Below the pieces are notes generated by a model, which was given only the letters and a program-made list of their open reading frames with translations, had not been told where the DNA came from and did not search any database. From Halocaridina rubra (lineage: Eukaryota; Arthropoda; Malacostraca; Decapoda; Atyidae), in the NCBI GenBank assembly GCA_037179515.1, contig JAXCGZ010007570.1, positions 160,001 to 224,000 of the forward strand: a stretch of 64,000 bases of DNA, read 5' to 3'. Of this stretch, positions 33,283 to 47,800 are shown in pieces. The number at the start of each line of letters is the position of its first letter. Position 1 is the first letter of the stretch. A program made the position numbers and the translations under genes.

Positions 33283-36043
33283 GTGTGTAATTACCAAATT
33301 GTGCTCACAGGAAAGAGCCCCAAGTTCGAAACTTCCCGTCTCTTGGTCAGTTCCATTTTGTACTTAGTGATACTTATCATACTTGTCCTTAAAACTATGG
33401 ATTGAGTTAGCATTAACTACCTCCTCGCTTAGCGAATTCCAATTATCAACTACTTTTACACTAAAAAAGTACTTCCTTACATCCTACAAAGAAGTCTTTT
33501 TACGAAGCTTCTAACTATGACTTCTAGTTCTAGTGCCAGCCATATCTAAGTATCGATCCCTATACATTCTGTAATAACCAAGAAGGAATTTAAAACCCGT
33601 CACCATATCCCCCTCAATCTTCTAGCTTCAAGTGATGGTAAGTCTAATTCCCTCAGCCTCTCAACATACCTGAGATTGCATATTTCTGGCACCAGTTTCG
33701 TGGCATGTCTGAACTTTTTCCAGCTTAACTACGTGCTTTTTCAAGTGCGGATTCCAAATGTGGGTGGCATATTCAAGCTTTGGCCTCACATAGGTTACAT
33801 AAATATATCTAAACATTTCCTTGTCCATGTGCCTGAAGGTTATCCTTGCATTTGTTAAGAAAGCATATGCTGCCCATACTATGCCATTATATGCATTTCT
33901 GGAGACATATCTGCCGGTATGTTTAATCCTAGATCTCTCTCATTCTCTGTCTCTTGAAGTTGTACTTCTGCCACAGAGTAGTCAAGCTTGGGCCTTCTTG
34001 TACTTGTACCCGTTCTCATTACCTTACATTTTGAAGTATTGAATTTCATTAGCCACTTTTCTGACCACTCATGCAGACTATTTAGATCTTACTGAAGTTC
34101 TCTTCCATTGTTTTCGTTTCTTACTTTCTTCACAATCTTTGCATCATCTGCAAACATATTCATGAATGAATTTACAGACTCTGGTAGGTCATTTACACAT
34201 ACAAGGAACAAAAGTGGACCTAAACTGAACCCTGTGGAACTCCACTACTAACTCTTCTCCATTCAGACACTGAGTGTCTTACTCTAATCCTCTGTTCCCT
34301 TCCTTCTAAGTAAGTTTTTATCCATTTCAAGACATTTCCACCTATTCTAGCCATTGCTTACCGCTTCTTATTAAGTCTCCCATGTGGGACAGTGTCAAAT
34401 GCTTTCTGGAAGTCTAGAAATATCCAATCTGCTCAGCCCTCTCTTTCCTGTAAGATTCGGTTTACCTCGTCATAAAATTCTATTAAGTTTGTTACTGTTG
34501 ACATACCTTCTCTGAAGCGATGTTGTCTCACTGACAAAAAATTGAAGGATTCCAAGTGAAGAGAGATATGTTTCCTTAGTAGTTTCTACATAATTTTACA
34601 AACTATGCTGGTCAAGGAAACTGGTCTATAGTTTAGAGCAGTATCCCTCCTTCCCTTTTTGAAGATAGGTATCACGTTCGCTTGTTTCCAGCATCTTGGA
34701 ATCTTCCCTGACTCCAGTAACTTTTTAAATATGATACTAGTACCACTGATATTTTTTAAGTATATGAGGTGATATATCATCCGGACCTGTAGCTTTATGG
34801 ACATCTAACTCCATCTGCGCTTTGCATACCTCTGTGGCTGAAAGGATGATGTTCTCTAATAATGGCCCATGAGCTTCTATCTCTGCAATCTGAGGGGGTG
34901 GGGTATTTTGTACTGTAAATACTGACTGAAACTCCTTGTTCAATTCTTTGAAGATCTCTTCATCTGTCTCAGTGATGCTTCCATCTGCTCTCTTAAGCCT
35001 TAAAACCTGTTCTTTTACCTTCAGTTTTCCTCTGATAAAACCGTGGAAAAGCTTGGGATTTTCTTTAGCCTTCCTGGTGATTTCTTCTAAATAGTCTCTC
35101 TCTGCCTCTCTTCTTTTACTTCGGTAATCATTTCTTGCTCTTTTGTAGGTTTGCCAGGCATTTATGATTTTTCTCCTATATCTTTTCTAGCATATGTCTC
35201 TCCACTCCTTAGGTGTTTTACACTCATTATCGAACCATTTCTCTCTGGCATGAATTACACCTACTTTGGTGACAGGTATACAGCAATCTACTTTTTCTCA
35301 TATTTCTCACAGAAGATGTCGTAAATTTCTTGTACAGATTTGTTGTAAAATAAGGTCCTCCAGTCAATAACTGCAAAAAGCTCATTCATTTTGATGTAAT
35401 CTCCTTTTGGATAGTTCCTCCTCATGTCCTCAGTGCCTCTACTCTCAGACAGAACATCTTCAATGATATACTTCATCAACAACACATTGGTCACTCTTTC
35501 CAATTGGTGGTTCATACTCAATTTTTTCAATATCCAACACGTTATCTGTGAATACTAGATCAAGTACTGATGGCTCATCCCCACCCCTGGCCCTCGTTGG
35601 TTCCAGTACATGTTGGTGTAGGAAATTCCTTTATAAGCAATCAAGGAATCTTCCCCCGAATGAGTCCTCACCACTGTGTGGGTCAAAATTAATCCAATCT
35701 ATCTCTTTATGATTAAAATCTCCCATAATGAAAATCCTACATTTTCTCTCCCATGTCATGTTAACAACTGAGTTTATGACTTTAGTAGTACCCATATGAC
35801 TTTCCTCATAAACCTCTAGTCTATGTTGGTTCCTTGGTGGGTTATATACAACAGTTATTATAATGCTCTCTGACCAAGTATTTATGCGAGCAACAAGAAA
35901 GTCCTTGAACTCACTTTCTATAGCCAAGTGTATTTCTTCGACTTGAATCCTTTCACTTATTAGCAGTGCAATCCCTTGACCAGTCCCCTCAGATCTTTCA
36001 ACCCTTAATATTCTGAAGCCCTTAGGAAAAACTGTGACACTGT
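33283..36043 (-). mobile_element. LINE copy L16: near-complete ORF2, broken
   Basis: On minus it starts at ORF2 residue ~40 (NSVTVFPKGFRIL) and runs to the 3' tail. Open pieces are 35631-36071 (endonuclease, MGDFNHKEIDW kept), 35288-35530, 34737-34943 and 34586-34804, with breaks between them (for example a shift in KKYQWY near 34750). Its 5' end abuts (CA)n on minus (TG on plus, 36043-36082). Inactive. Confidence 0.9.
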
Positions 36044-36082
36044 TTGTGTTTGTGTATGTGTGTGCATGCATGTGTGTGTGCT
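36044..36082 (-). repeat. (CA)n-rich run (minus strand) upstream of LINE copy L16
   Basis: Imperfect TG repeat on plus with a TGCATGCATG interruption, directly at the truncated 5' end of L16. Confidence 0.85.
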
Positions 36083-36619
36083 CTTCTTTTTTTACATGTG
36101 TTTAGAATACACGAAATTTGAATAACACATGTCTCCAGTAATAATAAAAAATTCAAATTACAAGAATAGCGTGGGAAAAAACGTGGTGCGTGTGGTTATC
36201 TTCAAGTACACCTGGTGTTGTGTGCTTGTTCAAGTGCCTCGCATCCACATTCCCACCAACAAAATGAGGGGAATTGCATAGCAGGCAACTCTTCATGCCT
36301 ACTTCTCATCAAAGGCTAGTGATTCTGATGACCCTCAGCTCAGCACATCTAAAAAGCATGCACCCCATCCATAACCACAGGCCAGCTCTCCCACTCCCTC
36401 GTCTCTTGCTCCTCCCTCTCGTACCACTAAAGTCAACTGCTTGCCATTACCACACACCTGCCTCAGTATGTCTGTTGTCCACCGTCTATAGAATGATTAA
36501 TTTGTTTATTTATTTGTTTATCTGTATATCTCTAATATTTGTTTATTTTTAGCTTACATAAGTATTTCAGCTTCTTTCATTGTAGATCTCCAGATTTTTT
36601 TTCTTTTTACCTTAAGATA
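36083..36619. other. Unassigned stretch upstream of a decayed transposase
   Basis: No recognisable gene. It may be the 5' flank or non-coding part of the Tigger1-like element that follows; I could not identify a terminal inverted repeat here. Confidence 0.4.
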
Positions 36620-38440
36620 GCTCTCATTATTGCTCCTATGAGAGTGAAACGTGTTAGTGATAGTGGCGTTAAAAAGCCTAAACATGATAGTGGAAATGAA
36701 AGAAGAAATAATATCGAAACATGAGAATGATGTTCGTGTTTCTGATCTCGTCATGCAGTATGACATGGTAAAATCGACCATCTGTACTATTTTAAAGAAT
36801 AAAGAGGTCTTAAAGGTGACTGACATGGCTAAAAGAGTGACTGTTTTAATGAAGCACAGGTCTCGGATTATAGAAGAGGTAGAAATATTATTGTTAGTTT
36901 GGATAAATGTAAAAGAGATTGCTGGAGATAGTGTTAGTGAGGCGATAATATGTGCGAAGGCTCTATAGTTACACCATGATTTGGTAACGAACACTCTGAG
37001 TGCTAGTGGCCCTAAAATTGACGAATTTAAAACAAGTTGGTTTGAAAAATCTTGTCTGTGAACTAGAATTCATAGTGTTGTTAGGGATGAAGAGGCGGCT
37101 AGTTCGAACAAAAAGGCAACGGATGCCTATGTGCTAGAATTAGCTAAATTTATCAAAAGTGAAGGTTATATCTCACAGCAAGTTTTTAATAGTGATGAAA
37201 CAGGGCTATTTTAGAAATAAAAATGCCAAGAAGACCTACATAACTCAAAAGGACAAGTCAATACCTGGCCACAAACCAATGAAGGACAGGCTCACACTTT
37301 TAATGTGTGCCAATGAAAGTGGGGATTGCAAGATTAAGCCACTTTTAGACTACCACTTTGAGATCTGCACATTTTTAAGTGCCATAATGTGGAGGACAAA
37401 TAGCAAGGCTTGGGTAACACATATCCTATTCGTAGAGTGGTTGACTGGAGTTTTTGCGTCAGCTATCAAGGAATATCTTGAGAAAAAGGTTTGCCCCTTA
37501 AGTGTCTTCTCTTTAGGGACAATTCTCCTGCCCATCATCCAGGTGTTGAAAAAGACCTTGCTATCAAATATGACTTCATAAACGTCAAATTTCTGCCTCC
37601 AAACACCACTCTTCTCCTCCATCCCATGGACCAGCAAGTCATTTCTAATTTAAAAAAAACTGTATACGAAGGGTCTTTTAGCCAGGTGTTTCCAGGTCAC
37701 CAACAACACGGATTTAACCCTGTTTCGAATTATGGAAAGACTACTTCAATAAACTTCACTGCGGCCTGTTTGACAAGGCATGGAAGGATGTCTCACCGTA
37801 CGTTGCAGTACGCCTCAAGGAAACTTTGGCCAGGTTGTGTGGTTGGTAGAGACCTCAAGGGTTTCAAGGAGGAGACAGCTGTTAATATAGTGAAAGAGAT
37901 TGTGGCCACAGGCAAAAGTTTGGGCATGGAGGTCAACGAGGAGGATGTGGAGGAGCTGATATAGAACCACAAACAAGAACTCCCCGCCAAAGAATTGATC
38001 GAGTTGCAATGTGAGTAGGTGAAGACTATCCAAGAGGAGCAATCAGTGGGGGAGGGGGATAAAAGGGTAAAGGTTTTAAGTGAAAAGTTTAAAGAAATTT
38101 TTAGTAAGTGATGTGCAGGCTTTCACTGAGACTCATCACCCGGACAAAACTGTGAGCAATAGAGCAGTGAACATTTTAAATGACAATGTGATGTCTCATT
38201 TCAGAAAACTATATCAACAAAGAAAAAGACAAATTTCTCTGGATTGTTTTCTTATGTCAATATCAGCCAAAGAACCACCTCCCAAGAGTAAATATACAAG
38301 TAGAGAGTAAACACCAAAAATACAGCCTGTACCTGAACAGTTGCCCGACGTTTTTATGGAAGGGAAATCTCCTTTGAAGGAGTAGTCCTCCTCCTCCTCA
38401 CTAATGGGGTTAAGGAACGGATTAAGTTCGTGACTAGAGG
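36620..38440 (+). pseudogene. Decayed Tigger1-like (pogo/TIGD1-type) DDE transposase
   Basis: From ATG 36638 the gene is readable only through many frame changes. In order: a basic N-terminus (KRVSDSGVKKPKHDSG), an HTH region (EIISKHENDVRVSDLVMQY, STICTILKNKE), then QVFNSDETGLF (first catalytic D), PGHKPMKDRLTLLMCAN, RTNSKAWVTHILFVEWL, KCLLFRDNSPAHHPG (second D), VKFLPPNTTLLLHPMDQQVI (third D) and the C-terminal DVEELI and SHFRKLYQQRKRQISLDCF. This is the cut-and-paste transposase family that duplicates TA targets. At least six stops or frameshifts make it dead. The nearest named relative by motif is the TIGD1/Tigger1 group. Confidence 0.88.
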
Positions 38441-38604
38441 TACCGTTGTACTTGTAAAATGTTTAACTAGCATATTTCTTTGGTATTGTGTGTTTATACA
38501 CACTTGTGGAACATTACCATTCCTCTAAACATTACTCCTTATGAAAATATACAATTTGAATTACATGTGCCTTCTGTGAACCTTTCCTCACGTAAAAAAA
38601 GAAA

Positions 38605-38763
<159 letters not shown>

Positions 38764-38922
38764 TAATCCCTCGTTTATCGTGGGGGTTCGGTTCCGGGAC
38801 CGGCTGCGATAGGTGAATTTCCGCAATGTAGGAACACCTTAAAAAAAAAACTATTTTTTTTTATTTTTACACTTCTTCCACGAGTACAAACAGGATTACA
38901 GTAAGAAAAGATCGTCATCATC

Positions 38923-39081
<159 letters not shown>

Positions 39082-39089
39082 CATTTATT

Positions 39090-39245
39090 ATCCTACTAGG
39101 AATCCTGTTACATGCATCAGCTACTCTATGGTATTACCAAGCCAATTTTCAACAATTTCCCTTCTGAACCTAAATTTATCAAGCTTAAATCCATTACCCA
39201 TTACGGGTTCTGGTTTGATCATGAATTTTTAAGACTTTATTAATT
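39090..39245 (-). pseudogene. Possible remnant of another LINE C-terminus
   Basis: On minus the bases read GNGFKLDKFRFRREIVENWL, which loosely fits the '-GH-LKL-K-R-R---R--FF---V---WN' end of CR1-type ORF2 proteins. This is weak, short, with a stop soon after. Confidence 0.25.
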
Positions 39246-39254
39246 ATCACCCTT

Positions 39255-39378
39255 GTAATGACCTGTCAGATGTGAAGGGATTATAAAAGATGTGTAATGA
39301 ATATCCAGCTCTCTGCTGGGTTTTAATATACCTCTGCATTACTTTCATGATGTCTGTTCCAAAAATTCTCCTTAGATC

Positions 39379-39470
<92 letters not shown>

Positions 39471-39989
39471 TTTAACAATAATTTTCCTTTGATGATGATT
39501 GTGGAGATTATTATTATTATTATTATAATTATTATTATTATTATTATTATTATTGTTATCATTACGAATTTGTAATTAAACCATTATTTTTACAATAAAT
39601 AATGTAGTTTTGGTTGAATGAACAAGAGTTAATTAAAGATGTCTCTCTCTCTCTCTCCAACATTTTATTCTACCCAAACCCCCACACTCTCTTTGTCCCA
39701 GCCAACTAGGGAGGGGCACTGTACACAGTTATTAAAGTAAATAAACCAACAGATGTACAAACCATGATGAGCCCTTAATAATAATAACAATAATAATGAT
39801 GATAATAATCTCCACAATCATCATCAAAGGAAAATCATTGTTCCCAATAATAATAATAATAATAAGATCTAAGGAGAATTATTGGAATAGACATCATGAA
39901 AGTAATGCAGAGGTATATTAAAACCCAGCAGAGAGCTGGATATTCATTACACATCTTTTATAATCCCTTCACATCTGACAGGTCATTAC
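39255..39989. repeat. Long foldback (inverted repeat) with ~300- and ~210-bp arms
   Basis: The left arm 39255-39562 (starting GTAATGACCTGTCAGATGTG) is matched in reverse complement by the right arm 39780-39989 (ending CACATCTGACAGGTCATTAC). Shared arm content includes the CTCTCTGCTGGGTTTTAATA stretch, TTCATGATGTCTGTTCC and GATGATGATTGTGGAGATTA. Length differences come mainly from (TTA)n runs that are longer in the left arm. The central ~217 bp is unique and holds a (TC)n run. Confidence 0.9.
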
Positions 39990-40149
39990 ACTCTCCATCT
40001 CTGTTTCTCTTTACAGCCTGATAAAGGCTGTTTTATTTTATAATTTTTTGACCCATCCTGGTGTCACAATAATCTTAAAGAAAAAAAAGAAAAAAAAAAT
40101 CCCCTCAAAAAAATCCGCGATAGGTGAATCGCAATATAGCGAGGGATTG

Positions 40150-41347
<1,198 letters not shown>

Positions 41348-41790
41348 TGATCCTTCGTTTATCGCGAGAGTTTGGTTCTGGGACCCGTCGCGGTAGGTGA
41401 ATTTTCGCGAAGTAGGATCACCCTTTATGTACATAGGTATTTTACATTTATTTTTACGTTTACTGTATAAACCCTCCCTGTACTGTTAACAAGCCACCCT
41501 TTAATTTCTAAATAACAGCATGCAAGCGTAAATTTATATGTAAGTGATAGATAAACTTACTGTGAATGAGGTGGTAAAAACATGACATACTCATGTACAT
41601 AGGTATTTTACAATTATTCTTACGTTTATTGTATAAACCCTCCCTGCACTGTTAAAAAACCACCCTTTACTTTATAAATAACAGCATGCAACGTAAATTT
41701 ATATGTACATGATAGGTAAACTTACCATGAATGAGGTGGTAATGACGTTTGTAGACTCCAGAGGAAATTATTCCGCAGCCAAGAACAGCT

Positions 41791-43896
41791 TTACGGCTGC
41801 CTTTTGGGGGCGAAGAACATGGTAATGGAGAGTTGCTGTCGCTGTTTCTTCTTTTGTTGGAAGATGGTCTGGTAAGGAATCATGGCATCATCGAGAAGAT
41901 TACAGAAGGTCACCGAACGAACCATATTATCGTCATGTACCTGTGAGAGTTGTTGGACTGCTTTCACATATTCATACATGGCTGCCAAACGTTCGAGTGT
42001 AAGGCCAGGTTCTTCACTTTCTTCGTGCGTTTCCTGAAGTTCTTCTTCCTCTTCTTCGCTCGCTGATTTTGTCATTTCTTCCAAGTCTTCATCAGTCCAA
42101 GGCTGCGAGTGGCAGTCAATCAGTTCATTCACATCTTCGGGAGTCATATCTTTAAAGCCTTCTCCTCCTAGCAATGCAGCCAACTTCACAGCTTTTGCAA
42201 CTGCCGAGTTATGGACTTTGTCAGGAGCAAATCCCTTGTAGTCGTGGATGACTTCGGGCCACAATTTCTTCCAGCTGGCATTGATTGTGGCTGGCTTCAT
42301 GTCTTTAATTGCATTCTGAATATTTTGAAGGCATGTGGCAATCGTGTAATTACGCCAGTATGTCTTCATTGAGAATTCTTTGTCCGAATCCATAGATTCA
42401 ACCAGGTTCGCCAGGGCATTTCGTGTGTAGAGGGCCTTGAACGCACGAATAACACCTTGATCCATATTCGAGATTAGTTGTGTGGCCACCAGCATTATCC
42501 ATCAAAAGAAGGACTTTAAATTTGAGGCCTTTTTCTGCAAGATAAAGTTTGACCTGAGGGATAAAGCATTGGTAAAACCAGTCCAATGTGAGGCTTTTCA
42601 TGATCCAGGCCTTAGGGTTATGCATCCAATACACTGGCAGCAGATTCTTGTTTTTATTCTTCAAAGCGCTAGGGTTCTTTGACTTGTAGATAAGCCCGGG
42701 CTTTAACATGAAGCCCACAGCATTCCCCCACATGATGAGGGTAACGCGATCTTTGTGCGCTTTAAATCCCAGGGCTTTAGCTTCATCCTTGAAGAGAAAA
42801 GTGCGAGATGGCATTCTCTTCCAAAATAACCCAGTCTCATCCATGTTGAAGACTTGCTCAGGAGCATATTCCCCTTCGGCAATAATTTTCTTGAAGTCTT
42901 TGTTCACATAATTTTCTGCGGCAGCTGTATCTGCAGAGGCAGCTTCTTCATAAACTGAAACACTGAACCAGTCCGATGTGAGGCTTTTCATGATCCAGGC
43001 CTTAGGGTTTTGCATCCAATACACTGGCAGCATATTCTTGTTGTTATTCTTCAAAGCCCTAGGGTTCTTTGGCTTGTAGATAAGCCCAGGCTTTAACATG
43101 AAGCCCGCAGCATTCCCCACATGATGAAGGTAACGCAATCTTTGTGCGCTTTAAATCCCGGGGCTTTAGCTTCTTCCTTGAAGAGAAAAGTGCGAGATGG
43201 CATTCTCTTCCAAAATAACCCAGTCTCATCCATGTTGAAGACTTGCTCAGGAGCATATTCCCCTTCGGCGATAATTTTCTTGAAGTCATTGTTCACATAA
43301 TCTTCTGCGGCAGCTGTATCTGCAGAGGCAGCTTCTCCATAAACTGAAACACTTTTTAGGCCATAGCGTTTTTGAAATTTGGCGAACCATCCCTTGCTTG
43401 CCATGAACGATTGTATCCTCGGTGGAGAATCGCTTGAGGTTCCTGGTTGTGGGTCGTCGATATCTTCTCTCCCCTCCTCCTCTCCACGGTCGCCACTGTC
43501 GTCGTCGGGTTCGTTTGTAGCGAATGTCTCGTACAGCTTCTTCGCCTTTGTTTGTATGATATTGCTGTCTATGCTGATGTTTTTCTTTCTGCAATCAGCA
43601 ATCTAAAGGGCCAAAGCAGCTTCCATCCGCACTATTATCTTATTGCGGGATGTTACGACCCTCTTCGCTGATTTATTAAAAGAAATAGTCGCTGTTTTCC
43701 TGATATTTGCCTCGTCCATTTTGATGTAGCGAACAGTAGATTCATTGAGGCCAAAATAGCGGCCGACATCCGTAAACCTATTTCCTTCTTTCAGCATATC
43801 TAAGAGTTTCACCTTACCTGTTATGGTTAACATCTTCCTTTGCCGCTTAGGCTCACTACCAGAAGCCTTAGAAGATGAAGGATGCATGGGAGGCAT
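41791..43896 (-). pseudogene. Degenerate Tigger/pogo-type transposase with in-frame tandem duplication
   Basis: From the ATG at 43894-43896 (MPPMHPSSSKASGSEPKRQR) it reads an HTH domain (KVKLLDMLKEG, FGLNESTVRYIK), a second HTH/CENP-B-like part (GWFAKFQKRYGLKSVS), then AEGEYAPEQVFNMDETGLFW (first D), SRTFLFKEEAKAPGF. A 390-bp (130-codon) segment is duplicated in tandem, so the MDETGLFWKR block appears twice. It continues KVLLLMDNAGGH (second D) and SNMDQGVIRAFKALYTRN (third D), followed by TPEDVNELIDC, an acidic run and an end in MFFAPKRQP. A lost C near 43117, frame changes near 43600 and 42480 and loss of ~25 residues between the second and third D make it non-functional. Confidence 0.88.
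42576..43353 (-). repeat. 390-bp tandem duplication inside the element C transposase
   Basis: Copy 1 (42576-42964) and copy 2 (42966-43353) align at an offset of 390 bp, dropping to 389 after a 1-bp deletion near 43117. Both encode YGEAASADTAAAE- and MDETGLFWKRMPSRTFLF-like stretches. Confidence 0.93.
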
Positions 43897-44132
43897 TGCA
43901 GAGGTTGAAATACGCGAGTAAAAAACCACAAGCAAAACGTATCAATAAGCACAACGTGAACGGCGCACACGTGAGTTAGACTGAACGAGTGAGGTGAGAC
44001 AATGGAAGATGGTGGGAGAACCAAACTTCAGTGAAAAAGCCAATCAGACCCCATGATAGAGAACATACAGAAAAACATTTCTGTGATTCCTCGTCTCTTG
44101 CTTTTTTAGCCAATAGCATTCCATGAACTATC

Positions 44133-44690
44133 TCACGTAGGTGCGAGCCTTTGCGTTTTCCAAGACGCCAATACATTGTACGCTATCGGACAGTATTTCA
44201 CATGATGCAATACTGTGAGTTATATATCTAAATTTATGTTTTTTACTATTTTATTACTCTTAGGCCAGGAAATACTTGTTTTATCAATAAACTAATGAAA
44301 ATTTCAATATGTACTAGGTCACATAGGTGCGACCCTTTTCGTTTTCCGAAACGCTGATACCAGTATCGTATTTTACATGGTGCAATACTGTTAGTATTTA
44401 TGTTTTTTACTATTTTTTACTGTTTTATTATTTTTTTAGGCTAAGAAATACATTTTTTATCAATAAAATCATGAAACTACTGGAAATTTTAATATATGCT
44501 AGCTCACGTAGGTGCGACTCTTTGCGTTTTCCGAAACGCTGATACCGGTATCGTACTTTCTATGGTGCAGAGTTACATGTTCAAAATTGTTTTTTTTACT
44601 ATTTCTTACTGTTTTATTATTCGTAGGCTGGGAAATAAATTTTTTTTATCAATAAAATAATGAAATTTTTTTTTCAATAAAAAAATGAAA
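44133..44690. repeat. Three ~185-bp subterminal repeats in TIR element C
   Basis: The landmark TCACGTAGGTGCGA (or a one-base variant) starts at 44133, 44319 and 44504. Units include TTTGCGTTTTCC, GCTGATACC-GTATCGTA, ATGGTGCAATACTG and TTTTTATCAATAAAAT. Two related units occur in element D (62.65-62.99 kb). Confidence 0.88.
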
Positions 44691-44806
44691 ATACTGAAAA
44701 TTTTTATTTTTTTAATATTTTAATATTTTTGCATATACCCAGAAAAAAAAAATTGCGATACAGTGAATTCGCGAGAGAAGTATCGCGATAGAGCGAGGGA
44801 TCGCTG

Positions 44807-44829
44807 TATATATATATATATATATATAT
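44807..44829. repeat. Short (TA)n at the right end of TIR element C
   Basis: About 23 bp of TA; the RTE-like LINE 5' UTR begins right after it. Confidence 0.9.
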
Positions 44830-47800
44830 GGAGGGTGGTTAAGAATACTTCCTCCCTCTTCCCCTGCATGTCGTAAAAGTTGACCAAATGGGGCAAAGCA
44901 GGGGTACTGGAAATCCCTTCCTCTGTATTTTTCCATCTTATGAGTGGTCAAGAAATGCGGGGATATTTTGGCAGGAGAGATCCAGCCAGTAATTGGATCT
45001 CTGAATGTGTATGGTTGTCGTGTAAATGAAAGTAAGAGGGATGTGATAGGGAGTATGTTTGTGGAGAAAAAGATGGATATATTTGCTCAGAGAGAAACTA
45101 AGATAAAAGGGAATGTGAGGTGACATTTGGGAGTGTGGTAGGTAGGGTGTCTGGAGTTGAGAGAGGGAGTGGCATATGTTAGTAAGTGAAGAGATAAATA
45201 AATGTCTGGTGGAATGGAAGGATGTATCATCTCGAATAATAGTTGCTAAAATGAGGCTGGGATGTGAGGTTCGGGCGTTTGTTAGTGCATATGGCCCTGG
45301 CAGTGAAAGAAGTGTTGAAGAAAGAGAAGAATTTTAGATGAAATTGATTGAGTGTGTGGAAGACTTGGAAATGAATCTGAATGTGGTGTTGATGGGTAAT
45401 TTGAATGCTAGAGTAGGGAATGAGCCAGTGGATGGTGTAATTGGGAAGTATGGAGTACTTGGTTGAAATGAGAGTCGAGAGAAAATTATAGAAATGTGTA
45501 TTAAGAGAGAGATGTTGATTGCTAATACTGTATTTAAAAAGGAGGTGCACAAGTATTCATGGGTCAGAGTTGTTAATGGGAGAGTTGTGACAGAACATTA
45601 AAGGATTAACTTGTGGTGGACAGGAGGGTAATTTATAATAATAATAATAAGGGAACAAGATAAGAGGATTAGATGTGAATGTACTGAGAGGGGCTAGTGG
45701 TGGAATATCAGATCATTATTTAATGGAAAGTAGAGTGAGAGTAGGAGAAAAGTAGAGAAAGGGGAGAAGGAAGAGAGGTGCTAAAAGTGAATGAATTGTA
45801 TAATTATGAAAAAGACTGAGTATGAGGCTAGTCTGAGGAATGTGTGGAATGTAGTGAAAGAGAAAGTGAAGGAGGGAGTGGAAGAAGATTGGGGCTGTTT
45901 TAAGAAGGAAGTTATGGATTGTGCCAAGGCAGTGTACAGGAGACTAACTTGTAGAAGTAAAAGGAAAGGTAGTGAATGGTGGAATTAACAGGTGAGTGCA
46001 GTAGTAGCTGATTAGAAGCAGGCATTTGAGGTATGGTTGCAGATAGGTAAAGTAGAGGCATCCAACATGTATTGTGCAAAGAGGAGGTTAGCAAAGAGAG
46101 AACCGGATGTAAGGTGGAGTAGATGCTTTTCTTAAAAATTGTAAGGAATAAAAAGATGTGTTGGAAGGAAGTGAAAAGAGTGAGGAAAGGTGAGTCTGGT
46201 AGGGAGGAGAGGGTGAAATCAGCAGAAAGGAAATTGCTGGTAGATGGAATAGAGGTGAGAGAGACATGGGCTGAATATTTCAAGGACTTGCTAAATGAGG
46301 AAGATGATAGAAAGGAAAAGAATGTGGCATTGGGAAACGAATAGAGAATGCTAATATTAGGTGATGAGAATGATAGAGAAATAGCAAAAGAGGAGGTATT
46401 TATCATTGAGAGCAATGAAAGCAGGTAAAGCACCAGGGATAGATGGATGTCATATTGAATGCTTGTCATATTGAATGGTCAGGTTGTTAAATGTATGTTT
46501 CAGGAAAGTGAGGGTACCATTTGATTGGAGGAGTACATGTGTAGTTCCACTTTACAAAGGGAAACAAGATAAGTATGAGTGTAGTAGTTTAAGAAGAATT
46601 AGTTTGTTGAGTGTAGTTAGTAACTTATATGGAGGAGTGTTAATTGAGAGAATTAGGAAATATACTGAAAAACTGACTGGAGAAGAACAGTATGCATTCA
46701 GGAGAAGATAAGGATATTAATCAGGTGTTTGTAGTTAGACAGGTCTGTGAGAAGTTCTCGGAGAAGGATAGGACACTTTTTGGGCTTTTATGGACTGTAT
46801 GGAATAAGTGGAAGCTTGTTGAATGCAGTGAAGAGTTTTTACTTGAGTAGTAGAGCATGTGTGAGAGTTGGGAATGGTATGAGTGATTGTTTTGAGGTGA
46901 ATGTTGGGTTACGTCAAGGTTGTGTAATGTCGCCATGGTTGTTTAATGTGTATATGGATGAAGTGGTAAGGGAAGTAAATGAAAGATTATTAGACAGAGG
47001 CTTGGAACTAGTTGGTGAGGATGGAAGGTTGTGGAAATTGAATCAGTTCCTATCTGCGGATGATACTCTACTGGTGGCTGATACCGAGTACGAAGTGAAT
47101 CATTTAGTGACTGAGTTTGTTAGGGTGTGTGAGAGATAATAATAATAAATAATAAACTTTATTTCCATTTTACAATGGGTATTCGTCAGCCAGGACAAGC
47201 CCCCAACCCCCCACTGTGATGTCCACCCACAGCAGTTCCTGCCAGTAAACAGCTTAAACTCTCGGTCTTGGACGGGGACCGATCTTTCGACCTCGTGAAT
47301 GCGAAGCCAGCGCGTTACCACTGTACTAGCCAGCAGATGGAAGTTGTGGGTGAATATTGGTAAAAGTAAAGTAATGAGATGCACGCAAAGTGTTAATGAT
47401 GGTAGATTGAATGGGGAGTTGCTTGAGGAACTTGAGAGCTTTAAGTATTTGGGGTCGCATGTATCAAGGAGTGGACGAGTGGATGTAGAGGTAAGTCACA
47501 GAGTGAGGGAAGCTTGTAAATGTCGAGGTGGATTGAAAAGTATAATAGGTATATGGTATATCTCAATAGGTATATGGGAATTAATGCAAATAGAAGGATA
47601 TATGAAGGTGTGATTGTGCCAACAGCATTGTATGGAGCAGACTTGGAATGCAAAAGAGGATGAAAGGAACAAGTTGAATGTAATGGAGATGAGGTGTTTG
47701 AGAAGTATGATTGGTGCATCTAAAATAGATAGAGTAAGAAATGAGGATGTCAGGCAGAGAGAAGGTGTTCAAAGGAAGCTATCGGATAGGTTATATCAGA

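Noticed and set aside
36554..36994. Minus-strand ORF of 146 residues
   Set aside because: It lies opposite the Tigger1-like N-terminal region; no recognised domain.
39290..39562. ORFs of poly-Tyr and poly-Ile
   Set aside because: Translations of (TTA)n/(AAT)n repeats.
45912..46469. Minus-strand ORF of 185 residues
   Set aside because: Low-complexity Ser/Leu/Phe composition opposite the RTE-like linker on plus; a shadow.
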